A program made the translations under genes and the position numbers. A DNA stretch of 64,000 nucleotides. It comes from Chloroflexota bacterium (lineage in GTDB: Bacteria > Chloroflexota > UBA6077 > FW602-bin22). Below, piece after piece: positions 42,131 to 49,135 of the stretch. The DNA is taken from NCBI GenBank assembly GCA_004297775.1, contig SCUE01000012.1, forward strand, positions 1 to 64,000, read 5' to 3'. The stretch's first letter is position 1; the number at the start of each line of letters is the position of its first letter. The notes beneath the pieces are model-generated. The model was not told the origin of the DNA and did not search any database. It saw nothing but the letters and a program-made list of their open reading frames with translations.

Positions 42131-42919
42131 GTGATCGAGATCGAGCACGTCCGATTCGGCTACAGCGACGGCGGTGCGCCGAGCCAGGCACAGCTTGTGC
42201 TCGACGATGTCGACGTCGCGATTCCGGACGGCGCGTTCGTCTCGATTCTTGGTCCGACCGGGTGCGGCAAGACGACGTTGCTCCGGCTGGTCCACGGCCT
42301 GGAACAGCCGACTTCCGGCCAAGTCGTCATCGATGGTCAGATCGTGGTCGGCCCAGCGCGCGATCGGGCGATGGTGTTTCAGGAGTTCAATCTACTGCCG
42401 TGGCGGACGACGATCGAGAACGCCGAGTTTGGCCTCGAGCTACACGGTATGTCTCGGCCGGCCCGCCGCGCGGTAGCGCTGGATGTTCTGCGGCGCGTCG
42501 GTCTCGACGCTGCGCGCGACCAGTATCCACGGCAGTTGTCCGGTGGAATGAAGCAGCGCCTGGGCCTGGCTCGGGCGCTAGCGGTTTCACCGCGCTACCT
42601 GCTGATGGATGAACCGTTCGGCGCGCTCGACCTGCAGACGCGCGAGTCGCTGCAAATCGAGCTGATGCGCCTCTGGGAGGCGGATCGGAAGACAGTCCTC
42701 TTCGTAACGCACAGCGTCGATGAGGCGATCCTCCTGTCCGATCGCATCATCGTGATGGGCGCGGCGCCATCGCGCATTCTTCGGGTGGTCGACGTTCGGT
42801 TACCGCGACCGCGCTGGTCGGCGGACGGAACCGACGACGTTCGGGGCAGCGACGAGTTCCTGCGTATCCGACGCCTCCTGTGGGCGCTCCTACGGGCGCA
42901 GTCGCGCGAGGCCGCGTGA
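42131..42919 (+). CDS. ABC transporter ATP-binding protein, nitrate/sulfonate/taurine type
   Basis: A 262-residue protein from GTG 42131. Walker A GPTGCGKTTLLRLVHGL, Q-loop MVFQEFNLLPWRTTIENAEF, signature LSGGMKQRLGLARAL, Walker B YLLMDEPFGALDLQTRE and the switch His in FVTHSVDEAILLSDRI are all present. The FNLLPWxTxxEN block is typical of SsuB/TauB/NrtD proteins. It powers import by the permease and lipoprotein encoded after it. Its stop overlaps the permease ATG by 1 bp. Confidence 0.94.
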   Translation: MIEIEHVRFGYSDGGAPSQAQLVLDDVDVAIPDGAFVSILGPTGCGKTTLLRLVHGLEQPTSGQVVIDGQIVVGPARDRAMVFQEFNLLPWRTTIENAEFGLELHGMSRPARRAVALDVLRRVGLDAARDQYPRQLSGGMKQRLGLARALAVSPRYLLMDEPFGALDLQTRESLQIELMRLWEADRKTVLFVTHSVDEAILLSDRIIVMGAAPSRILRVVDVRLPRPRWSADGTDDVRGSDEFLRIRRLLWALLRAQSREAA

Positions 42920-43758
42920 TGGGCGCAAGGTTGTATGTAATCGCGCGCTCGGCAAGCCTGGGACGCGCGCGGACGGCGCATAGCGCGCCGATGTCGCTGG
43001 CGCGACGGGTGTTCGCGGCACGTCTCCTGACGATCGTGGGATTGCTGGTGACGTGGGAGGCGTACGCCAGCGCGGCACCGGCGAACGCTCTCTTCGTCAG
43101 TAGCCCGCGACGCGTCGCGACCGCGCTCGTCGGGATGATCGCGAGCGGTCAGTTGTGGCCGCACGTTGCCGCCACGGCCAGCGAAGCCTCGCTCGGGCTG
43201 GCGCTCGCCTGCGCCGTCGGCATTCCGCTCGGCATCGTGATGGGCCGGAGCGCGTTCGTGCGGCTCACCATCGAGCCGATCGTCATGGCGAAGTATGCGT
43301 CGCCAACGGTCGCGTTTCTCCCGTTGATCATCCTCTGGCTGGGAATCGGCATCTCGTCGAAGATCGCGCTCGTCTTCCTCGGCACCGTCGTGGTGTTGAT
43401 CATCAACTCCGAGGCAGCCGTCGCCGGGGTCGATCGGCGTCTTGTCGAGGCGGCGCGGGCATTCACCGCCAGCGAGTGGCAAGTCAACACAAAGGTCATT
43501 CTGCCAGCGGCCCTGCCGGTGATATTGGCCGGATTGCGTCTGGCAATTGGACGCGCGCTGATCATGGTCGTCGTCGCCGAGATGTATGCCTCGACAGTCG
43601 GTCTCGGCTATCTGATTTTCCACGGAGCGGCCGCGTTCGACTCGACGCTCGTGTTCGTCGGCGTGATCGTGCTCGCCGGCGCCGGAGTTGCGTCGAACGC
43701 GATTCTTCGAAGTATCGAGCGACGGCTCGCGCCGTGGCGCGAGGCTAACGCGGAGTAG
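42919..43758 (+). CDS. ABC transporter permease, nitrate/sulfonate/taurine type
   Basis: 279 residues from ATG 42919 (a GTG at 42880 lies inside the ATPase gene). Five to six transmembrane helices of the BPD_transp_1 family, with the coupling-helix EAA-like loop at about residues 180-200 (RRLVEAARAFTASEWQVNTK then VILPAALPVILAGLRLAIGR). LGIVMGRSAFVRLTIEP and YASPTVAFLPLIILWLGIGI are typical of SsuC/TauC. It moves a small organic anion; which one cannot be told. Confidence 0.93.
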   Translation: MGARLYVIARSASLGRARTAHSAPMSLARRVFAARLLTIVGLLVTWEAYASAAPANALFVSSPRRVATALVGMIASGQLWPHVAATASEASLGLALACAVGIPLGIVMGRSAFVRLTIEPIVMAKYASPTVAFLPLIILWLGIGISSKIALVFLGTVVVLIINSEAAVAGVDRRLVEAARAFTASEWQVNTKVILPAALPVILAGLRLAIGRALIMVVVAEMYASTVGLGYLIFHGAAAFDSTLVFVGVIVLAGAGVASNAILRSIERRLAPWREANAE

Positions 43759-43770
43759 GGAGGGAACACC

Positions 43771-44769
43771 ATGGGGCTTTTCGGACGGCTCCTCGGAGCG
43801 ATTGCGCTGCTCGGCGTGTTTGCATCGGCGTGCGCCCCGGCCCAGCCACCGCCAGTCGAGAAGGCGCGCGTGACGTTCGCGGCCAAGGAAGTGCATTACG
43901 CGCCGTACTTCGTCGCAATCGAGAAGGGTTACTATGCCCAGGAAGGCATCGATCTCGAGATCATCAGCGCGGCCGGCAACGCGAGCGTCGCGGCGATCCT
44001 GGCCGGGGATGCCGAGTTCACGACTTCGCCCGCCAGCGCGCTAAGCGCGATCCTCAAGGATGCGCCGATGAAGGTGATCTTCTCGCACATGGATCGCCCG
44101 AATTACGAGTTGTGGTCGAGCGACCCCGCTATCAAGACTCTCGGTGACCTCAAGGGCAAGTCGGTCGCCGTGATCGGGCGCGGCGACACGATGGAGATCT
44201 CGGCGCGGCTGGCCCTGGCCAAGGCTGGCCAGGACTCGGACGGCGTGGCCTACGTGGCACTCGGACCAGGCGCGGCCCGGCTCGCGGCCATCCAGTCCGG
44301 CTCGGTCGCGGCCGCGGTTCTCAGCCTGGCCGACGTCGAGCAATTGAAGCGCGCCGGCGCGAAGGGGAACATGCTGGTGGATGTCGCGAAGGACGTCCGC
44401 ATGCTGTTCAATGGCGCCGCGACGTCCGACAAGATCCTGAAGGAGCGCCCGGAGTTCGTCGCGCGCTTCATGCGCGCGACCCTGAAGGGACGTGAGTACG
44501 CGCGAACGTTCAAGAACGAGACGCTCGACATTGTCGGCAAGTACAACAATAAGCCGCGCGAGGCGAACGAAGTCGAGTACGACAGCCTCGTCGCCGTGAT
44601 GACGACCGATGGCACGCTGCCGGTCGAGGCGCAGGAAGCGGATACCCGAGTCCGCGCGCCGCTTATCGGCGCCACGACGATTCGGCCGGCGAGCGAGGTC
44701 TACGACTACAGCGTGGCCCGGCGTGTCGGTGAAGAGATCAAGAAGAATGGATGGCAACCGACGCGGTGA
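43771..44769 (+). CDS. ABC transporter substrate-binding lipoprotein, NMT1/SsuA-like
   Basis: A 332-residue protein from ATG 43771. The signal ends in the lipobox FASAC (Cys21), so it is anchored outside. The fold marks are EVHYAPYFVAIEKGYYAQEG and IDLEIISAAGNASVAAILAG near the start, LKGKSVAVIGRGDT in the middle, and VARFMRATLKGREYARTF near the end. This matches periplasmic proteins for sulfonates, nitrate, thiamine precursors and similar ligands (NMT1/THI5-like). The gene order ATPase, permease, binding protein is complete. It overlaps the kinase gene by 23 bp. Confidence 0.93.
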   Translation: MGLFGRLLGAIALLGVFASACAPAQPPPVEKARVTFAAKEVHYAPYFVAIEKGYYAQEGIDLEIISAAGNASVAAILAGDAEFTTSPASALSAILKDAPMKVIFSHMDRPNYELWSSDPAIKTLGDLKGKSVAVIGRGDTMEISARLALAKAGQDSDGVAYVALGPGAARLAAIQSGSVAAAVLSLADVEQLKRAGAKGNMLVDVAKDVRMLFNGAATSDKILKERPEFVARFMRATLKGREYARTFKNETLDIVGKYNNKPREANEVEYDSLVAVMTTDGTLPVEAQEADTRVRAPLIGATTIRPASEVYDYSVARRVGEEIKKNGWQPTR

Positions 44770-46336
44770 GCGCGGTCTGAGTACGTGGCCCGAGGCGGCG
44801 CGACGACGCTTCGCGCTTACTCTCCGGCACAAGCTGGCGCTCGCCCTCGGCATCGTGCTCGTCCTGGTCGCGGCCCAGGGTGTCGCGGCGATCGTCCTCC
44901 TGACGCGCGTCACCGACCGATCGGCGCTCCTCGTACAGCCCGCGATCGGGCGAGCCGACCTCCTTTCTAACATCGAGTCGAATCTACTGCGCCACCGGAC
45001 GTTGGTCCAATCGACGCTCTGGACGTTCGACTCGGGGATTCGACGCCGGGCTCGCCGCGAACTGGATGAGATCGAACGCGATGTCGACCACTGGGTCGCG
45101 CTCTATCGCAACCAAGAGCTCGACGAAAACCGGTTTGCCGGGCTCTACGCGAGCGAGCGGCTATACAGCGACTACCTCGGATCGAGCCAGAAGAGCCTCG
45201 CTGAGTTCGACGCGGGCGACCACACCGAGGCAGTCTGGGAGTACCTGCGATCCCAACCAGCGTTCCAGGGCCTCGCGGACCGTCTCCACGACCTGCGACG
45301 GCAGGAGCGCGATGCGACTGTGGCACTACGCGAGGAAATCGTCCGCGACGCGGAAGTCGCCCGCTGGCCGATCGGCGTCGTTGTCGTCCTCATCACGGTG
45401 GCCGATCTCCTTCTCTTCTCGACCCTATCCGAAACGATTCGCCGAGGTCTGAACGTGCTGCGGCAGGGCGCCGCGCGCATCGCGCGCGAGCGATTCGACG
45501 AGCCTGTTCCGCGGCCATCCGAATCGGAGTTCGCCGAATTGGCTGACGCCATGAACAACGTGATGATCGAGCTCGCCGCGCACCGCGACGAGCGGGTCAG
45601 GGTCGAGGAGCAACGGAGGCAGCTAGATCGCCAGCGAATGAGCCAGGTCGTTCAGGCCCAGGAGGCCGAGCGCGCGCGCGTATCCCGTGAACTACACGAT
45701 CAGGCCGCGCAAGCGCTCACGGCGTTGCGCTACGGCCTTGGACACCTTCGCCGCATTGCCCGCGACTCGGATGTCATCGCCGAGGTCGATCGACTGAGCC
45801 ACCTGTCGTCGCAAACCGTTCACCAGATTGCGTCGCTGGCGCGCGACCTGCGCCCGTCGGTTCTCGACGATCTCGGCCTGATGCCGGCGCTCCGTGGCTA
45901 CATCCATGAGTTCGGCGAGCGATATGGAATTCGAATTGATCTCTCAGCCTCCACGGTGATTCCGCGCTTGCCACCCGAAGCCGAGACAGCGCTCTTCCGC
46001 GTCGTCCAGGAGGCGCTGACGAACGTCGCCAAGCACGCCCGTGCGCAACGCGCCTGGGTCGACATCGATGCGCCAAATGGCGAGTTGCGCCTGGCGGTGC
46101 GTGACGACGGTCGCGGCTTCGATTCGCGCGCGATCGCGCGGCGCGATGGCCACGGCCACGGACCTGGCCTCGGGCTGGTCGGGATGCGCGAACGCGTCCA
46201 GCTCCTGGGCGGCGAATTGGTGATCGACTCGTCGGAGGAGGGGACATGTCTGCGGGTAACGCTGCCATCGATCGCGATGGAAACCACCGTGTGGCGGGAC
46301 GATCGGCCGGTCGAGACGGCGACACCACTGTCCTGA
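44747..46336 (+). CDS. membrane sensor histidine kinase (HisKA_3 type)
   Basis: A 529-residue protein from ATG 44747, which overlaps the end of the binding-protein gene. Transmembrane helix 1 is LALALGIVLVLVAAQGVAAI; a helical periplasmic sensor of about 170 residues follows (ESNLLRHRTLVQSTLW, HWVALYRNQEL), then helix 2 (WPIGVVVVLITVADLLLFS), HAMP and coiled coil. HisKA_3 is ERARVSRELHDQAAQALTAL (phospho-acceptor His). The HATPase has FRVVQEALTNVAKHARA, RDDGRGFD and GLGLVGMRERVQLLGG. It probably senses something outside linked to the transport or redox system beside it, and phosphorylates the next gene's product. Confidence 0.93.
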   Translation: MDGNRRGERGLSTWPEAARRRFALTLRHKLALALGIVLVLVAAQGVAAIVLLTRVTDRSALLVQPAIGRADLLSNIESNLLRHRTLVQSTLWTFDSGIRRRARRELDEIERDVDHWVALYRNQELDENRFAGLYASERLYSDYLGSSQKSLAEFDAGDHTEAVWEYLRSQPAFQGLADRLHDLRRQERDATVALREEIVRDAEVARWPIGVVVVLITVADLLLFSTLSETIRRGLNVLRQGAARIARERFDEPVPRPSESEFAELADAMNNVMIELAAHRDERVRVEEQRRQLDRQRMSQVVQAQEAERARVSRELHDQAAQALTALRYGLGHLRRIARDSDVIAEVDRLSHLSSQTVHQIASLARDLRPSVLDDLGLMPALRGYIHEFGERYGIRIDLSASTVIPRLPPEAETALFRVVQEALTNVAKHARAQRAWVDIDAPNGELRLAVRDDGRGFDSRAIARRDGHGHGPGLGLVGMRERVQLLGGELVIDSSEEGTCLRVTLPSIAMETTVWRDDRPVETATPLS

Positions 46337-46977
46337 TCGTCGACGACCACGCGGTCGTCCGCGATGGACTGCGTTACCTACTCGGCGCGGTCGACGGCGT
46401 GCGTGTCATCGGTGAGGCAGCCGACGGGATCGACGCGGTGGAGCAGGTCGAACGGCTGCGGCCGCGCGTGGTCCTGATGGACATCAGCATGAGTGGACTG
46501 AACGGCCTGGACGCGGCACGGCAGGTGAAGGCGACGCATCCCGAAACCGCGGTCGTCTTCCTGACGATGCACGAGAGCGAACAGTACTTCCTGGAGGCGC
46601 TTCGGTGTGGCGCCGAAGGTTACGTACCCAAGTCGGCGCCGGCCGCGGATGTGGCGGACGCGGTGCGGAGCGCCGCCGAGGGCCGCGTCTACATTCACCC
46701 CTCCGTCGCGCGATTCCTCCTGCAAAACTTCCTGCGCGCGGAGCACCAGGACGGGAACTCGGAGGACCCGTACTCGTCTCTCACGGCGCGCGAGCGCGAG
46801 GTGCTGAGCCTGATCGCTGGCGGAATGACGACGCCGGAGATCGCGACGCGGTTGACCTTGAGCCCGAATACGGTCCACCGTCATCGCGTGAGCCTGATGC
46901 AAAAGCTGGGACTCCACGATCGCATGGAGATCCTGCGGTACTGCATTCGGCGCGGGCTGGTGGATCCCCTAACGTAG
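46246..46977 (+). CDS. NarL/FixJ-type response regulator
   Basis: A 243-residue protein. ATG 46246 is preceded by a strong GGAGGAGGGG (46234-46243), so I keep this start although it overlaps the kinase gene by 91 bp. The receiver domain is VLIVDDHAVVRDGLRYLLGA, VVLMDISMSGLNGLDAARQ (phosphorylated Asp), VFLTMHESE and GYVPKSAPAADVADAV. The LuxR HTH is LTAREREVLSLIAGGMTTPE and IATRLTLSPNTVHRHRVSLM. Standard partner of the kinase upstream. Short inverted repeats downstream (47030-47041, 47069-47081) are possible binding sites. Confidence 0.94.
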   Translation: MSAGNAAIDRDGNHRVAGRSAGRDGDTTVLIVDDHAVVRDGLRYLLGAVDGVRVIGEAADGIDAVEQVERLRPRVVLMDISMSGLNGLDAARQVKATHPETAVVFLTMHESEQYFLEALRCGAEGYVPKSAPAADVADAVRSAAEGRVYIHPSVARFLLQNFLRAEHQDGNSEDPYSSLTAREREVLSLIAGGMTTPEIATRLTLSPNTVHRHRVSLMQKLGLHDRMEILRYCIRRGLVDPLT

Positions 46978-47029
46978 CCGGTCGCCAATGCGGGCCGGAT
47001 CAGCCTGACCCGCTGGATTCGGGATTCGA

Positions 47030-47081
47030 TTGACGGGTCAACTGGACTGACCTATCGGTCGCGCGATGATGGACCGTCCAT
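47030..47081. promoter_or_regulatory. two short inverted repeats, possible operators
   Basis: TTGACGGGTCAA (47030-47041) is a perfect 5-bp palindrome with a 2-bp centre, and ATGGACCGTCCAT (47069-47081) a perfect 6-bp palindrome with a 1-bp centre. Both lie in the 183-bp gap between the response-regulator gene and the 53-residue gene. They are candidate sites for the regulator encoded upstream, but 5-6 bp arms can occur by chance in this GC-rich DNA. Confidence 0.35.
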
Positions 47082-47160
47082 GACGCGGAGACTACCCGAA
47101 AGGGCCGGCGACGCCATCTCTCAGGGTGGTTAGCGTTTCCTGTTGAAAGGAGGCGAGCCC

Positions 47161-47322
47161 ATGGACACGTGGACCGTGAGCGTCGCCGCCACCGGCCAGT
47201 TGTTCTACGTCGCCGCGGCGGTCGTATCGACCGCCCTCGTCATCGTGAGCGGTATCGTGGGACTTGTCGGCGGCGTCTCGGCCATTCGCAACGCAGTCGC
47301 TCGTTCCCGGTCACCGGCATGA
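47161..47322 (+). CDS. 53-residue single-pass membrane protein
   Basis: ATG 47161 to TGA 47320-47322, preceded by a near-perfect ribosome binding site AAAGGAGG (47146-47153). The N-terminus is short and polar (MDTWTVSVAATGQ), then one long hydrophobic helix (LFYVAAAVVSTALVIVSGIV) and GLVGGVSAIRNAVARSRSPA. It lies 37 bp before the DoxX/DoxD gene and may be a small subunit of it. No family recognised. The strong Shine-Dalgarno sequence makes a real gene likely. Confidence 0.65.
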   Translation: MDTWTVSVAATGQLFYVAAAVVSTALVIVSGIVGLVGGVSAIRNAVARSRSPA

Positions 47323-47359
47323 CCGACCACCGGCGCGAGCGCGGATGTGAGGGAGAAAC

Positions 47360-47959
47360 ATGAACCAACCCAAGATCCAGGTCAGCGATTTCGAACAGCC
47401 GGCCTGGGCGCATTTTCTCTTCGACAGCAAGAACTCGGCACTGTTGTGGCTCGTCGTGCGCGTGTGGGTCGGCTACGAATGGTTCGAGGCCGGCTTGCAC
47501 AAGGTGACCGATCCGGCTTGGACGAGCACCGGGGCGTCGATTCTCGGGTACTGGCAGCGCGCGACCGCGGTACCAGCGCCGCCAGCCCGCGCGGCGATCA
47601 CGTATGACTGGTATCGATCGTTCCTCCAGATGCTGATCGACGGCCAGACGCACACGTGGTTTGGACCCGCGATCGCCTACGGCGAGGTCCTGGTTGGCAT
47701 TGGTCTGATCGTCGGCGGTCTGGTCGGGTTCGCGGCGTTCTTCGGCGCGCTGATGAACATGAGCTTCATGCTGGCGGGATCGGCGAGCACGAATCCGATC
47801 CTGTTCGCCCTGGGCGTCGCGTTGATGCTCGGGTGGAAGGTGGCCGGATACTGGGGCGCGGATCGTTGGATCCTTCCGTTCCTGGGCACGCCGTGGCACG
47901 CGGGAATGCTGACAGCCAATGGTCGGCAGCCGCGGATGCCTTCGGGCCACCCCGCGTAG
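47360..47959 (+). CDS. DoxX/DoxD-type membrane protein (thiosulfate:quinone oxidoreductase-like)
   Basis: A 199-residue protein from ATG 47360, GAGGGAGAAAC upstream. Four transmembrane helices with DoxX-family marks: ALLWLVVRVWVGYEWFEAGL, HKVTDPAWTSTGASILGYWQ, FGPAIAYGEVLVGIGLIVGG, FFGALMNMSFMLAGSASTNP and LMLGWKVAGYWGADRWILPF. DoxD/DoxX subunits of the archaeal thiosulfate:quinone oxidoreductase and SURF-like/terpenoid proteins share this fold. Whether it uses thiosulfate is not shown. It converges with a second copy 86 bp away. Confidence 0.85.
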   Translation: MNQPKIQVSDFEQPAWAHFLFDSKNSALLWLVVRVWVGYEWFEAGLHKVTDPAWTSTGASILGYWQRATAVPAPPARAAITYDWYRSFLQMLIDGQTHTWFGPAIAYGEVLVGIGLIVGGLVGFAAFFGALMNMSFMLAGSASTNPILFALGVALMLGWKVAGYWGADRWILPFLGTPWHAGMLTANGRQPRMPSGHPA

Positions 47960-47980
47960 AGGGCTCACTCCCTCCTTTCC

Positions 47981-48016
47981 GGCCGGGGTTCGGCGGGTCG
48001 GTGCCGAGCCCCGGCC
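47981..48016. terminator. bidirectional terminator-like hairpin between convergent DoxX genes
   Basis: A 14-bp stem with one G-T wobble, GGCCGGGGTTCGGC (47981-47994) and GCCGAGCCCCGGCC (48003-48016), with loop GGGTCGGT. Short T runs lie downstream on the plus strand (TTTCC at 48022, TTTTT at 48034), none directly adjacent. It lies between two convergent genes, so it can serve both. Confidence 0.65.
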
Positions 48017-48045
48017 CTGGCGTTTCCTGGAGGTTTTTCGCCGTG

Positions 48046-48639
48046 TCAGCGTGGCGGCAGGCGAGCGCCGGGGGTGGTGACCCACGCCGCGCCGAGGGTC
48101 GGCAGAAGGACGCGATCGAGGCCGACGAATCCGGCGACGCGCCAGCCGAGCATCAGGCATAGCGCCAGCGCGAGCATCTCCGGACCACTGCCGGCGATCC
48201 CCGTGAGCGAGGCGCTTGAGTTCATGAGTGCGCCGCCGAACGCGCTGAGGCCAACGAATGCGCCGAGAATCACCAATGCGCCGGCTGCCAGTTCGCCGAA
48301 GACGAAGAGTCGCGCGGCCACTTGCTCGGCATTCGCGTCGACCAGGAGCCAGACGAGCGAGCGATACCAACTGAAGCCAACATCGTTGCGGTCGACCGCC
48401 GCGACGACAGCGCGCCAGTACGCCAGGATGTCGTCGCCGCGCATCCAGGCGGAGTCGGCGAGCTGACGGAATCCCAGTTGCATCCACATGATTCCGACGT
48501 AGAGACGGACCGGCAGCCACAGCCAAGCTCGTGTCGTGTCGCGAAAGATCGCCCGGGCGATTGGAGGATCTCGAACATCGCCGTCCACCGCGGACTCGGC
48601 GAATCGATCGCCACGGCGATCTGACGGGTTGGTAGCCAT
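48046..48639 (-). CDS. second DoxX/DoxD-type membrane protein
   Basis: A 197-residue protein from ATG 48639 (an earlier in-frame start at 48741 adds 34 polar residues). Marks shared with the copy at 47360-47959: WLWLPVRLYVGIMWMQLGFR, LADSAWMRGDDILAYWRAVV, LFVFGELAAGALVILGAFVG, FGGALMNSSASLTGIAGSGP and LMLGWRVAGFVGLDRVLLPT. So the two are paralogues in a tail-to-tail arrangement. The N-terminus carries an extra 30 residues of charged sequence. Role as for its paralogue. Confidence 0.8.
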   Translation of the reverse strand: MATNPSDRRGDRFAESAVDGDVRDPPIARAIFRDTTRAWLWLPVRLYVGIMWMQLGFRQLADSAWMRGDDILAYWRAVVAAVDRNDVGFSWYRSLVWLLVDANAEQVAARLFVFGELAAGALVILGAFVGLSAFGGALMNSSASLTGIAGSGPEMLALALCLMLGWRVAGFVGLDRVLLPTLGAAWVTTPGARLPPR

Positions 48640-48951
48640 CGCGATCGCTCCCGCGCCGCGTCGGTCGATGTCCACGCTATCCACGCGCCGGAACGCGACC
48701 GACCCTACCGTTGCGCGATTACAACGTACGGGTGTGCCCACCGGGACGCGTCAGGACATCCCCTGACCTTCGCGGGCGAGGCGGCGTGGCCTGAGGAGGT
48801 CATTTCTGCCCTGGACCGTTGGCGAGATCCAGTTGTGCCGATCATTCGCGGTCCGAGGTCGGCCGCCATCAACTTCGGGTAGTCGCGCAATCCAAACGCG
48901 ATCGGCGCGTGATCCTGGCGCGTCCGCCATCAACACCCGCGAGACTACTCA
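48640..48951. other. gene-poor stretch upstream of tRNA-Thr
   Basis: Between the DoxX start and the tRNA promoter I see no convincing open frame, repeat or hairpin. The two short minus-strand frames at 48705-48936 lack start context and family resemblance. The stretch probably holds the promoter of the DoxX gene at its left end. Confidence 0.5.
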
Positions 48952-48980
48952 TTGACGGTCGTCGGACCGCTGCCTAAGAT
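48952..48980 (+). promoter_or_regulatory. tRNA-Thr promoter
   Basis: TTGACG (48952-48957), a 17-bp spacer and TAAGAT (48975-48980) form a clear promoter. The predicted start, near 48987, fits the tRNA 5' end at 48990 with almost no leader. Confidence 0.8.
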
Positions 48981-48989
48981 TTCATTCGC

Positions 48990-49061
48990 GCCGATGTAGC
49001 TCAGGGGTAGAGCAGTTCTTTCGTAAAGAACAGGTCGAGGGTTCGAATCCGTCCATCGGCT
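48990..49061 (+). tRNA. tRNA-Thr(CGT)
   Basis: A cloverleaf with a perfect 7-bp acceptor stem (48990-48996 with 49054-49060), D arm GCTC-AGGGGTA-GAGC, anticodon stem GTTCT/AGAAC and loop TTCGTAA, so the anticodon is CGT (49022-49024), reading ACG Thr codons. The T arm has loop TTCGAAT. Its stem has one G-G mismatch (49039 against 49051), otherwise it pairs. The discriminator is T, and CCA is not encoded. It stands alone with its own promoter. Confidence 0.93.
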
Positions 49062-49135
49062 CCCGTAACGGCTTCAGTTATGAAGCCCATTGATTCGCGG
49101 CGAGGATCGCGTCGGCCCGCCGATCGACCGCGGCG

